From NCBI GenBank assembly GCA_905221615.1, contig CAJNDT010005545.1, forward strand, positions 492,239 through 556,238: 64,000 bases of DNA, in the 5' to 3' direction. The notes under the pieces were generated by a model that ran no database searches, had not been told where the DNA came from, and worked only from the letters and a program-made list of their open reading frames with translations. The first letter of the stretch is position 1. The number at the start of each line of letters is the position of its first letter. Below, one piece after another: positions 29,640-39,544 of this stretch. The position numbers and the translations under genes were made by a program. Source of the stretch: Symbiodinium sp. CCMP2592 (taxonomy: Eukaryota > Sar > Dinophyceae > Suessiales > Symbiodiniaceae).

Positions 29640-31370
29640 AATCCATGATACATTCGACATTAGATTCCATAACTACTACTATAATATATGTATGTACATA
29701 TATACAATATCTGTATATATGTATATATGTGTGTATTAGTAATATGGATTGTATACACCATTAAGTCTTATGGGTTACATTCCTTGTCAATGTTTTACTC
29801 CTATGTAATATCGGACCCTATCTCGGCTTGGTGTGCTCTCTGCACATGCCCGCCCTGCTAAACCCTCAACCCCAACCTACAAAAAGTTCAGAACCACCCC
29901 CATAAAAGCCTCAACCCCAAACTACAGAAATTCAGAACTATCCCCCCTAAGGGAACCCTATGATAGATAGAACCTATAGCACTCTTTAAAAAAGGGACCC
30001 TATCATAGAACCCTAGAGGACCTTTTAAGGGATCCCCTTAGAGCCTATAATAGATAGAACCCCCTAAGCCCTGAGCTCCGAAACTTCCAAGCCCGAGCAG
30101 TCGAAGAGCCTTTCGTTAACCCGAGGGATGGCGCTAATCCCGAATGTAGGGGCCTTCATAAATAAAATGTGTGTGTGTGTGTTTTTTTCTTTTTGTTGGG
30201 GGGGGGGGGGGTGTTCCTTTTTATAGTTAATTTCGGTATAACATATCCCCAAACCCTATTCTAATTATTAAGGCCCCTATATTGTGCTTTAGGGCGGGCC
30301 CACTTCCATAAACTTGGGAAGTGGAAACCGGCTGGCTTATTCAAGTTGTTCCCTGTAGTGCTTCTTGTAGAGCATATATGAGACCGATAAGTTTCCTGCC
30401 TATAGAAGTAACTCTACACCTTATACTCGCCAATTTTGCGAAAGATGATGTAGATCCAGCCGTGCAGACAGCACCTAAATCACATACCCTGAAAGCCGCC
30501 CCCCTCTCCCGCTTAACGCTGCTTCAATCTAGATCCTAAGCCCAAAATCCTTAAACCCCAAAGCCCTTGTAGTAGTGATATAGTCTGCTGTACAGCAACA
30601 CCTATAAACGCTTGCACTTTTAGGCCCAGGGACATGTCGTGGCTCCAAATGCCGCAAAAGCCCCTCTTGAGATGATCCTCAACACGGTGTTTGGCATTTA
30701 CTGCAAGGGCCTAATTAAGTATAAGTATACCAACTCAAGGAAAAAATTAGTCTTTGTCCAGGCTTCTACATTACCTGGGTTGTATTCGGGTCGTATTCCA
30801 GGGCTTTAAAGTTACAGTAATGTTATGGGTTGAATAATTATTACTCTATCTTCAAGCTGAATTGGGGGGTTATCGAGAATTGCGCCGGGTTTAGCTTTAA
30901 ACCCGACGCCTCAAACTCTAAGGGTTTGCCGGGAGTTTTGAAAGATCTGTAGGCTTTAGGAGTCGCAAGGCCTAGCTGAACCGCTCATAAGCGCTCGCTG
31001 TGAGAACTGATTTTTAGGTTTTCAGGGTTGTGGCTTCGTTTGTCTTTGATTTCGGGCTAAGGTGGTCTGATGCAAGTAACACAATGTCTGGAGTGGATTT
31101 TTCGCTATAAAGATTATAGGAACCTTAGAGAATGGCAGTAAGTCAGGCTTATACACGACTCTACGTACAGATTCACTGGCATTAGGGGTAGTGGCGGCAA
31201 AAAAAACTATGATAAGGTTTTGGGCGACTTAGATAAATACTTGACGTATGCTATAACTGAACACCAGTACTAACCATGCAGGTTCCAAAAATGAGCTGTT
31301 GACAGTCTCCCATTGCAGCAACGACATGTTGGAGTTTTAAAGACTAAGGTGCAGCTTCATTTCTTGTAGT
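29640..31370. other. No gene seen: AT-rich text, S repeats and one large C element
   Basis: Contains a TATATGTATA-rich stretch (29680-29760), a self-related block at 29948-30064 with repeated GATAGATAGAACC and CCTATCATAGAACCC, and the family C element at 30143. From 30540 to 31370 I see only mixed unique sequence without a convincing frame. Confidence 0.5.
30143..30283. mobile_element. Family C element with TG and poly-G expansions
   Basis: AATGTAGGGGCCTTCATAA ... CTAATTATTAAGGCCCCTATATT. The centre has grown by a (TG)n tract, a T-run and about 14 G. Confidence 0.75.
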
Positions 31371-31375
31371 CTACC

Positions 31376-31472
31376 TTAACCCACCAAAACCTACTTTTTT
31401 GTAGGGTCCCTATAAGTCCCATGTTAGGGTTTATAATAAGAACCTACAAATAAGTAGGTTATGCTAGTTTTA
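31376..31472. mobile_element. Family G TIR element
   Basis: TTAACCCACCAAAACCTACT ... AGTAGGTTATGCTAGTTTTA. Confidence 0.85.
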
Positions 31473-31476
31473 GATA

Positions 31477-31853
31477 TGGTATGCCTGGAGAAGAGAGCTA
31501 AGAGATGAAGCGTTAAAGGGAGGAACAGGATGCCTCTGGCCTCGGACCTATGCGTGAAGCCGGAAGTTCTCACAACCCCACCACCGCCTGGAAGGCAACC
31601 CTGAACCCCTAAACCCCTTTGGGGAGTTGTCAAAATTATGGTCTTTTCTTGAGTACCCTAAATATAGGTGCCGTATTATATTAAGGACCCAAAAAGGAAC
31701 CATCATTTTGACAACCACCCCGTTGCCAGAAACACGGGTGCCTGAACCCCTTGCCCCAGGCTTGCCAGTGCCTGCTATATGTAACTTCCCGAACAACGAA
31801 CCGAAACCTGCAGCCATCCCAATCAGTTTTAGATAAAGCCCTGACAAGACTTT
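31477..31853 (-). CDS. Coding-like exons flanking a family B element
   Basis: Exon 31723-31853 begins after acceptor ATCCTAG| of the family M element and reads KVLSGLYLKLIGMAAGFGSL then FGKLHIAGTGKPGARGSG, ending near donor AACGGG|GTGGTTGTC inside the family B arm. A second frame at 31477-31600 reads CLPGGGGVVRTSGFTHRSEA then RGILFLPLTLHLLALFSRH and stops before the family G element. How the two join is not resolved because TTTAGGG text intervenes. Product unknown. Confidence 0.45.
31621..31722. mobile_element. Family B TIR element, probable intron
   Basis: GGGGAGTTGTCAAAATTATGG ... CCATCATTTTGACAACCACCCC. Confidence 0.8.
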
Positions 31854-31949
31854 CTAGGATGCTCAGCAACCTAGGAATAAAAAAGGCTCCCGTTTTGGTA
31901 TTGGGTAACTGTATAAGGGACCTGGGACTACAAAAATGGAAAAAAAGGT
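31854..31949. mobile_element. Family M element, right end lost
   Basis: CTAGGATGCTCAGCAACCTAGG ... CTACAAAAATGG, then breaks into CCCTAAA text. Confidence 0.75.
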
Positions 31950-32275
31950 AAACCCCTAAACCTAAACCCCGAAACCCTCAAACCCTAAACCCTTAAACCC
32001 CTAAATCTTTAACCCTATACCCCTAAACCCTAAAGGGCTCACTGGGAGGCCAAGCTTTCCCTGAACTCGAATCCGCCGCAAGCCCTGCACCCTAAAAACT
32101 CAGCCCCTTAACCCTAAAGCCCTGAACTCCTCAACCCCAAAGCCCTGAACGCCTGATTCCCAAAAGCACTGAATCCCTAAACCCTAAAGCTCCGAACCCG
32201 TAAACCGAACCCCCCCTAAACCCTAAAGCCCTGAACCCCCCCAAACCCTAGCCCTGAACCAAGCCACGTGGAGGA
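31950..32275. repeat. Degenerate CCCTAAA tract
   Basis: About 320 bp of CCCTAAACCC, GAACCC and AAAGCCC words; no gene. Confidence 0.75.
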
Positions 32276-32394
32276 CCCTCAGAGACCAGATGTGCGTCAT
32301 TCCAAGAGCCGGGCATCGGGAGCTTTGGCATCAGCCTGCTACACGGGTTTAGGGTTTAGGGATTAGGGGTTTAGGGGTTTAGGGTTTAGGGTGC

Positions 32395-32521
32395 TACTTA
32401 GAGGCCCAGGGGGCTTATAAATAAGTCTGTTATAAGTAGAATTATCATTGTGGCACTTCCATTTAGGGCACTTATAACTCTGCTTGTAACCTACTTACTA
32501 AGTCTCCTGGGCCTCTAAGTA
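32395..32521. mobile_element. Family E TIR element
   Basis: TACTTAGAGGCCCAGGGGGC opposite CTCCTGGGCCTCTAAGTA; inserted in TTTAGGG text. Confidence 0.85.
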
Positions 32522-32637
32522 CACGGGACTATACAAGGGCTGCCATAGTGGTTTTACGCGGGCTTCTCCGATCGGGTCTCGGAGCCTCTAGGGCGTAGGG
32601 GTTATGGCTCTAGGGTCAGATTTTTTACCTTGTAATC

Positions 32638-32733
32638 ATTACCTGGACCCTAAGGAACCTACCTTTTTAGGGCCCCCCCTAAAATGATTTCTTTATAAAA
32701 TCCCTAAACAGGTAGGTCACGTGGGGTTAAGGT
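32638..32733. mobile_element. Family V element
   Basis: ATTACCTGGACCCTAAGGAACC ... GTCACGTGGGGTTAAGGT. Confidence 0.7.
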
Positions 32734-32861
32734 ACAGTTACAGTATACAGCATGCACTTCGAAGAACTCATCCGGAACTTCGGCGCAGTCCCGCAACTGG
32801 TACCTGTGCGGACGAAGCGACACCTGGAAACCCTATAAACCCCTGAACCCTAACCTCTCAA

Positions 32862-32964
32862 CTATACTGAACTTAGAACCCTAGCAAAAATTTTAATTTT
32901 AGCTGTTTCTTAGGGATTATAATAACCAAAAATTAAAAAAAATATTTCTAAGTACGCCTAAGTC
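32862..32964. mobile_element. Family W element
   Basis: TATACTGAACTTAGAACCCTAG ... TTTCTAAGTACGCCTAAGT. Confidence 0.75.
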
Positions 32965-33114
32965 AACCCCTAAACCAACAAAACAAAAGCACCCTCAGAC
33001 CTGCCTCGCCGCGTGACTCAAAAAACTGCTTGGCCTACATCCCTTTAGGGTTTAGGGTTTAGGGTTTAGGGTTAGAGCAAAGGCACTGGGAGCCTTCACT
33101 TGGGGTTTAGGATT

Positions 33115-33219
33115 TGGGAGTTTCCGAAAATAGAGGGTACCTCATTTTTGGGTCCTTATAACAAGGATCCTACTATTTGGAGTACTATATTGGGGTCCCC
33201 TACTTTCGGAAACTCCCAT
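33115..33219. mobile_element. Family A TIR element
   Basis: TGGGAGTTTCCGAAAATAGAGG ... TACTTTCGGAAACTCCCA. Confidence 0.85.
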
Positions 33220-33305
33220 ATCAAGAATCCGAGGAAGAATCCCACCCTAAATCCCCAAAGCATGATTAAGACTCTAAAATCAAAGTGCCCCTATGTAGAA
33301 CCGAC

Positions 33306-33392
33306 GAAGAACCTGGGATTTCGTGATAACCCCAAGAAGAACCTGGGATTTCTGAATGACCCAAAAAGAACCTGGGATTTCTCAATTACGGC
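33306..33392. repeat. 30-bp tandem repeat, three copies
   Basis: AGAACCTGGGATTTC recurs at 30- and 29-bp spacing with ATAACCCCAAGA-like linkers. Confidence 0.8.
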
Positions 33393-33688
33393 TTTAATCA
33401 TCTCCCCTTTTTAAACACTCCCCGAATCACTAGACACACTCGTCGAAAACACCTCTGAAATCATCATCGCCTTTTAAAGCCCAGCTACGACTGCGGGGTT
33501 CAGGAGCAGGAGCAGGAGCAACAGAAACAAGAGGCGCCAAGCGGCAGCGAGATCACCCCCCAACGTGACAACGGTGATTTCAAGGAATAACACCACTTTT
33601 CGAGTTCGAGGTTCTAGTGTACGGTACCGTGGAAGGGATCGACCTACTCGGCATCCCTTCTTTCTCCGGCTGCCTCCACGTAGTCCAC

Positions 33689-33756
33689 CTGCCACAGCTG
33701 GTGCGAAAACGAGTCGAGAGATTGTCGTACAACTCTTCAAGCTTCAACGCCCCACC
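33689..33756 (-). CDS. Putative internal exon
   Basis: 68 nt between acceptor TTTGTAG| and donor GGCAG|GTGGAC; reads GGALKLEELYDNLSTRFRTS then CG. Adjacent minus-strand frames at 33765-33900 and 33905-34005 are also protein-like (ALAVVHDLHINPSGSILAWG; CANEFAVCIPCRSHPETVIL) but their splicing is unresolved. Confidence 0.4.
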
Positions 33757-34155
33757 CTACAAACTCTCGTGCATTCGAAGCTGTTGACACATGAGCATAA
33801 ACGTGGAAGCGTGCCCCATGCTAGGATACTTCCGGAAGGGTTGATGTGCAGGTCATGGACTACTGCCAGTGCTGCTGCTACTACTTCTACTACTCCTACC
33901 GACTACCACTCTTGCGAGTATCACTGTCTCTGGATGGCTGCGACAAGGTATGCATACCGCGAATTCGTTGGCACATTTCGTCGGTAGCAGGATAACTACG
34001 CAGTACTTTCATCATTGTTGCTCTTGCCGCTGTTCTGTGTTGAACCGACACGTCACATGTGGCTGCTACCAGCAGAGAGCCTTCTACACGCTTCGAGTGA
34101 TTTCGTGTTTATGGCTCCGTGGCTTCAGGACATAAGGCTGAATGTCACGCAGGGC

Positions 34156-34543
34156 TTCTGGGCTGAGGGCTCAAGGGTTGCAAAGCTTTCAAGCTTTGGG
34201 ATTTGGGGTTTCGCATCCGTGTAATGAACCCTGTTGTGCTGCCAGTCGTGTCAAGGCACTGCTCAAGCAAGCCCTGCAGTCCGAACAACTACAAATCACC
34301 AATGGTCACAAGACTCCAATCACTCATGCCGGCATCCTCGTGAATTTTCGTGGCACCAAACTCAGCAGAGCTACCCAAAGTGCCGGGAGCTTCCTCGGAA
34401 AAACTGACAGCAGCCTTTATCCCAAAACCCTAACCCACCCCCTTTGGAGACAGAAACTCCTGGGGGAAAGGCAAACTCGTAGTCGTAGAACAGCATGAGG
34501 TTGCCACTGATGCATCGCACCTGCAAGGCTCCGGGTTTTCGAT
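34156..34543 (-). CDS. Coding-like region with one in-frame TAG
   Basis: 34436-34543 reads LQVRCISGNLMLFYDYEFAF, directly after the family U element. 34156-34425 reads AVSFSEEAPGTLGSSAEFGA then EDAGMSDWSLVTIGDL, hits TAG at about 34297, and continues in the same frame LFGLQGLLEQCLDTTGSTTG. The single stop within an otherwise open region suggests recent decay or a missed splice. Product unknown. Confidence 0.45.
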
Positions 34544-34646
34544 GGCCTCAAAAGGTAGGATGAAGGTAGGTGGGATATTTCCCAAAAAAGAGTCCTTCTA
34601 TAACAGATCCTTAATCCCACCTACCTTCATCCCACCTTGTGAGGCC
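34544..34646. mobile_element. Family U TIR element
   Basis: GGCCTCAAAAGGTAGGATGAAG opposite CTTCATCCCACCTTGTGAGGCC; GAGGCC occurs at both borders. On the minus strand it begins with donor CAAG|GTGGGATG. Confidence 0.8.
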
Positions 34647-34677
34647 TCCGAGGTTTAGAGTTTGGGGTTCGGGGCGT

Positions 34678-34801
34678 TACTTAGAGGCCCAGGGGACTTG
34701 GTAAGGTGGTTGTAAGTAGGGTTACAATTGGGGTAACTGCACTTAGGGTACTTATAACTCTACTTATAGCCTACTTACTGAGACCCCTGGGCCTCTAAGT
34801 A
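34678..34801. mobile_element. Family E TIR element
   Basis: TACTTAGAGGCCCAGGGGACTT opposite GACCCCTGGGCCTCTAAGTA. Confidence 0.85.
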
Positions 34802-35006
34802 GGGTTGGGGCTTTAGAGCTGGGCTTCAAGGGTTGGAGCAGGGCTTCCAGCTCAGGGTTTCTTGTTCTCATCTTGACGGCTTCGCGACGGTTTAGGCTTC
34901 GGGTTCACATCCGGTTCGTCCACAAGCTAAACGAGGATTTAGGGCAGTTTCGAGTTTAGTGTTCAGGGTTGGGGGTTTAGAGTTTAGGGTACCCTAAACC
35001 CTACAC

Positions 35007-35088
35007 CTGCTAAGGCTCTCTAGCCACCTGCCAGGATCCTTGTAACCTTCCTCGCAGGCGGAGGAGAACTCGGAAGAACCTTCGAGAC
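35007..35088 (-). CDS. Putative internal exon
   Basis: 82 nt between acceptor TGTAAG| and donor TTAGCAG|GTGTAG; reads LEGSSEFSSACEEGYKDPG then RWLESLS. The plus strand is also open here, so the strand is chosen from the splice sites and context. Confidence 0.4.
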
Positions 35089-35453
35089 CTTACAGGAGTC
35101 TCTCAAATCCCTGACAGATTGGGTGGATTTACATCAGCCCCATTATACAAAGGGTACGCTTTTTTCCTACTATTCGGTTGTAACAAAGGAACTGAAAAAA
35201 TGCCAAAAGGGCGCTACTCCGGAAAGTAGTTGTTGAGGTGCTGTGAAGCATCTTTCAAGCCGTAGTTTAATTACTTACCTAACGCCTATCCCGTGTGTGA
35301 CCGTGAACCCTACAGGGCAGTTCAAGATGATTGAATTAACTGCAAGCTTGCACCTATCTGAGATTCGACACCAAAACATCTAGAAACTGCTGCGGAGAAG
35401 TCAACGTAGCTTTGGTACCCTGAACCCCAAACCCCTAAACACTTAACTGATGG

Positions 35454-35567
35454 GAGGCCAAAAGGGGGGGTTTAAGATTCTTGTGGTAGGGATTCCATAA
35501 TATGAACCCTATCATGGGAACCGTAATCCCTACTGAACCCCAATAGGCTAAAACCCCTTTTGGCCTC
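35454..35567. mobile_element. TIR element, family R
   Basis: GAGGCCAAAAGGGG opposite CCCCTTTTGGCCTC; single copy. Confidence 0.75.
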
Positions 35568-35728
35568 GTATGAAACCCTTAAAACCTGAACCCCTAAACC
35601 CCTAAACCATAAACCCCTAAACCCCAAACCCCTAAACCCCTAAACCCCGAACTCATGAAGCGGCAACAGACCTGAACCTACCGCTGCTGTTGGGTTTGCC
35701 CACTTCCGCCTCAAGCCGTCAGCCCCAC

Positions 35729-35873
35729 TTAGGGCCCAAAAAAAGCACATATGCAAAACAAATCGGATAGGAATATCCCATATAAACCCCCCTATGAAGA
35801 AGCCCAATAAGGTAGGGAAAACCCCATAAAATGCTTATGTTTATGTGCTTTTTGGGCCCCTAACCACAAGCCC
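35729..35873. mobile_element. TIR element, family Q
   Basis: TTAGGGCCCAAAAAAAGCACATA opposite TATGTGCTTTTTGGGCCCCTAA. A piece of its centre recurs at 25387. Confidence 0.8.
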
Positions 35874-36021
35874 GACAATCCTAACCCTCAGCCCTCACCT
35901 CTTGTAGCGGGAGCTACAACCCCTAAACCTTGAGCTTCCCCAAACCTTAAACCCTAAACTTTACCCTAAACCATACACCCTAAACCCGAAACCCTAAATT
36001 ATGTACACCCTAACAGCCCTG

Positions 36022-36105
36022 AACCGGAGCAGTCTGCAGCAAAATTGAGACTCTGGCCCGGAATGGATGCCAGCCATCCCCCACTGAGACCTTCCGAAGA
36101 TGGGC
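36022..36105 (-). CDS. Putative exon next to a family E element
   Basis: Starts after acceptor AAGTAAG| formed by the end of the family E element at 36107. Reads AHLRKVSVGDGWHPFRARV then SILLQTAPVQ before a stop; GC donor likely near GTTCAGG|GC. Product unknown. Confidence 0.45.
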
Positions 36106-36106
36106 T

Positions 36107-36235
36107 TACTTGGAGGATCATGCGACTTAGTAATTAAGTGAGGTTATAAGTACCTCAATTGGGGTTATAAGTAGTTATAAGTAGAGTTACCCTAATTATA
36201 GCCCTAGTTACTAAGTCCCATGAACCTCCGAGTGG
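36107..36235. mobile_element. Family E TIR element, probable part of an intron
   Basis: TTACTTGGAGGATCATGCGACT ... AGTCCCATGAACCTCCGAGT. Confidence 0.8.
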
Positions 36236-36636
36236 GGTAAAGTTTAACACGGCTTACCGTTTCACGTTTATAGTGTAGGGTAGAGGAGGGTGGCATTAGC
36301 GCGAGTGCGAGTACTAATAAGACTCCATTACGACAGTAACAGCTGGAAGGATCTTGGTAGTGTGTACTCCCGATGCAAAGCCCAGACTATGTCAACTAAA
36401 CGCAACAGCCTTCGCAATAGTATTGTATGTTTTTATTATAGTGACACATAGCGTCATCATGCATAACCATAATTACAAGCCACGAAAAACACGTAATACC
36501 CTGCGTAAACCACATAAGCCCGAAATCCGAAGCCCCAAACCGTCAGTGAAACCCTAAAGCCCAACCCTCAACCAAAGCTGAGAGCCTCAGCCCTCAAACT
36601 TGAAGCCGCCAACCGAAGTAGTTGAGGGTTTATAAA

Positions 36637-36724
36637 CCCAATGGGTCCTATGTACCGATATAGCAGAATGTAGGGTTTCCATATTGGGAAGTATTCCCCA
36701 TAACAGTACATAGGACCCTTTGGG
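36637..36724. mobile_element. TIR element related to family K
   Basis: CCCAATGGGTCCTATGTACC opposite AGTACATAGGACCCTTTGGG. Confidence 0.7.
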
Positions 36725-36901
36725 AAAGAGTTTCGGGACTCAGTGAGTAGGGCCAGAGAGGATGAGATCACGGTTTCGAGAGCGAGTAAGGAGGGTATTT
36801 TCGGGTTGAGGTTTGGGTAGCATCTACGGCTTACGGTTTTACTTCAGAGCTTCAACCCCAAACCTTCCACCCTGAACACCAAACGCCAGACCCTAACGAA
36901 T

Positions 36902-37100
36902 CTAGGTTGTCCCTTTCAAGCCTCTGAAAAATATTCGTAAATAGGGTCCTATTAAGCCCAATAAGGGAACATATAAAATATGGGAGTTTCCGAAAATAGG
37001 GGACCCGAATATAGTACCCTAAATAGTAGGATCCTTGTTATAAGGACCCCAAAATAAGGTACCCCTAATTATCGGAATCTCCCATATGCCAAAGGCCTAC
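36902..37100. mobile_element. Family F element carrying a nested family A element
   Basis: Family F flanked by 7-bp repeats AACGAAT (36895-36901 and 37102-37108). Inside it, after ATAAAATAT, sits a complete family A element (36980-37084) with ATAT on both sides; family F sequence resumes as GCCAAAGGCCTACC. Confidence 0.8.
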
Positions 37101-37175
37101 CAACGAATCAGGATGTCCTGCCTCTTTGGCGACGACTTTCACCAACTCTGGCAAGTCGTTCTTGGTTGCATGGGC
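37101..37175 (-). CDS. Putative internal exon, 75 nt
   Basis: 25 codons (AHATKNDLPELVKVVAKEAG then HPDSL) between acceptor GTCCAG| and donor TTG|GTAGGC, phase 0 at both ends. The donor lies in the family F arm on one side; the family I element bounds the other. An upstream frame beyond family I (near 37357-37420) is coding-like but its register was not resolved. Product unknown. Confidence 0.5.
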
Positions 37176-37181
37176 CTGGAC

Positions 37182-37356
37182 CCCAGAGAGCCCAATACCC
37201 CTTGCTTAAGGAATACCTAGGATTCCTTAAAAGGGCTCCTTAAAGGGATCTATAAGGGTTCTACAAGGGAATTAAGGCATATACCTTAAATTGTAAGGGG
37301 AGTCATGTTATGATGTAAGCTATATTCCCAAATTAAGGGGTATTGGGCTCTCTGGG
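37182..37356. mobile_element. Family I TIR element, expanded centre
   Basis: CCCAGAGAGCCCAATACCCC opposite GGGGTATTGGGCTCTCTGGG; the interior includes stepping repeats like AAAGGGATCTATAAGGG. Confidence 0.85.
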
Positions 37357-37745
37357 ACTTGGATGGTTTTCGACAACCTTTCTCAACCAAAAGAGGCCTG
37401 ACGCGGGTCCAGGATTTAGGGCTCGGGGTTTCGGATATAATTAGGGTTTAAGGATGCGGGCTACTTGCAGGGGCTTAAGGGCTTGGGGTTAAACTTCGAG
37501 CCAGTCTCACAACTCGGAATCTCAAAGTCCTACCAGTGTACTTGTGGTTGCAACTACCCGCAACGAGATTGAGGCAGGGCATTAGTTTTGTGTGCAGAGC
37601 TTTAGGTTTTGATTGGGTCTTGGGCGCAAGGTTCAGGGTACAGACAGGGTTTCGGGTGAGGCTGGAGTCTTTTCGTGTAGGCAGGTTTCTGGGTGTAATT
37701 AGGCATTGAGAATAGCTGAGCTTTTAGGTTTAGGTACGGTTGTCC

Positions 37746-37862
37746 CCGAACCCCCTAAACCCTAAGCCCTAAACCCTAAACCCTAAGCCCTAAGCCCTAA
37801 ACCCTAAACCCTGAACCCTAAGCCCTAAATCCTATTCCCTAAACCCTAAACCCTAAGCCCAA
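37746..37862. repeat. Telomere-like CCCTAAA tract
   Basis: CCCTAAA and CCCTAAG units. Confidence 0.85.
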
Positions 37863-38364
37863 ACAAAACTTGGGGCGCCGGCGTGGAACCTACCGAGCAC
37901 AAGACGCCCGGTGTCTTCGTCGCCTTGCGGTTTTGGGGTTTAGGGTTTTAGGACTTGTTTTGTAGGGTTTAGGGTTTTAGGATTTAAGGTTCAGGGTTTA
38001 GGGTTTTAGGGTTTAGCGGTTTAGGGCTTTAGGATTTGTTTTGTAGGGGTTAGGATTTAGGGTTGGGGGTTTAAGGCTTAGGTTTCAGCTTCTTGGTTTA
38101 GGTTTGGGCGCGAGCGGCGACGAAACACCCCAAATCGTATGAAGAATCTGTTGATTCCCACAACCTTCAAGGCATTTCAACGACTCGATCTTGAACCTGC
38201 AACCCTGAACCCCAGTCCGAATCCTACACCCTCGCTGGAATTCTACACTCTACCCCCCCTTCAGGGCCCAGACCTAAATCCAAAGCCTTTGAACTCGATA
38301 CACCCGTTTGTTTTTTTAGTACACGGCTCCATGAAAGGGATCTCGTATACGGGATTTGTAATAC

Positions 38365-38843
38365 CTTTTTCAAGTTTTTTTGCTTCAGTGGGCTGCAAGC
38401 AGCCCGGGTTTCGGAAGCTGATGATGTTGCAGGTTTGAGAAGATTGGGGTTGCGCAAAAGCTGCGTGGTTGCGTCCGCGCCAGCCTGGCACTCGTTCTTT
38501 GGATGGCTCGGAATCTGCGAAAGAGGGTGTTCAAAAAAACTCTTCTGGTGTGAAAAAGCCCTCGTCTTGATGTTGCCTCCTCCTTCCAAGCTGTGCGGAC
38601 TCTCCTGGTCCGTGTCGGCATCGGCAAGTCTCCCCTTGCTCTGAGATGTCGATTTCGCTTGCAGTCTCCTCGAAGCTGCAATGTGAGAAAGTTACCACAT
38701 GTGTGGTTGTCACAATTAGGGCCCCTTTTTGGGTCCCTATTCACGGCACCTAATATTCAGGGCACCCAAAAAGGGACCCTAATTTTGACAACCACCCACA
38801 TGTAATTCCATGGTTGAAGCGCCAAAAGCTGTTGGGCTTCCAC
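38365..38843 (-). CDS. Two exons with a family B introner; one-base frame break in a T-run
   Basis: Exon 38800-38843 (44 nt, acceptor GACAG|) reads VEAQQLLALQPWNY. Exon 38365-38675 continues FEETASEIDISEQGETCR, later GFFTPEEFF, then after a run of seven T the protein-like frame shifts by one: EHPLSQIPSHPKNECQAG and ATTQLLRNPNLLKPATSS. With six T the frame would be continuous. It ends at donor AAAAG|GTATTAC. The intron (38676-38799, AT|GTGGG to TTGCAG|) contains a family B element. Product unknown. Confidence 0.55.
38676..38799 (-). mobile_element. Intron built around a family B element, 124-bp GT-AG
   Basis: Element 38697-38803 with ACATGT at both borders; TGTGGTTGTCACAATTAGGG ... CTAATTTTGACAACCACCC. 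The donor lies in the arm; the acceptor lies 20 bp beyond the other arm. Confidence 0.7.
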
Positions 38844-38955
38844 CTGTCATTCGCTTCCTCGCTTTGGGCTGGTTGGTGTAAGCTTTTCGGGTTGACGGCG
38901 TCCATTGGACCTGCATGTGCTTGCAAGACCTTCTTTCCATGTGCATGGTCACGCT

Positions 38956-39053
38956 GATGTAGGCGCCTGAATAATTAGAATAGGGTTCTGGGGGGTATAC
39001 TATACCATTAGGAATATCAGTAATATTGGTCGTTATTTAGGCCCCTATATTAT
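38956..39053. mobile_element. Family C TIR element
   Basis: GATGTAGGCGCCTGAATAATT ... TTATTTAGGCCCCTATATTA. A minus-strand frame next to it (39056-39130; LRLFWQLLKLLRFQEDSS) may be an exon, though the plus strand is equally open. Confidence 0.75.
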
Positions 39054-39544
39054 GTCGCGCTGGATCTCACAGGACGAGTCCTCCTGGAAGCGCAAAAGCT
39101 TCAGGAGCTGCCAAAACAACCTGAGATTCAGCCCCAGGCCCTATGAACCCTGTGCGTGCCCTAAAAGTTTATCAGCCCCAAACCATTTACCCTAAACTCC
39201 CCTAAACTCCCTATATTATTAGTTCATGTTAGTTTAGGTTTTTTTGTTGAGGGCTCTTTTCCGACTGCACGTGGGTACGACTTACAGAAGCCTACTTCAG
39301 GCGAGCCACATTCGGTTCATCTACGCACCTTCGTTTGCCAGAAGGAAAACCCTATCTGAAGTCGAACCCCAGCCATCCCAGACCGAGCCATGCACATGGT
39401 GCAAGGAGCGGAAGATTCTCGACATCTCCTTGCCCCGAAAGAAAAGCCTCACCTGTAACATCCTGTAACATTGCACCAGGAGTAAGCAGGTCATCCGTTT
39501 TACACAGCCGAAAATTATGCCTTCAGTCTCACCTTACTTGAAAC

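Noticed and set aside
33565-33987. 140-aa plus-strand protein
   Set aside because: The minus strand carries better-supported exons with splice sites (33689-33756) in the same place.
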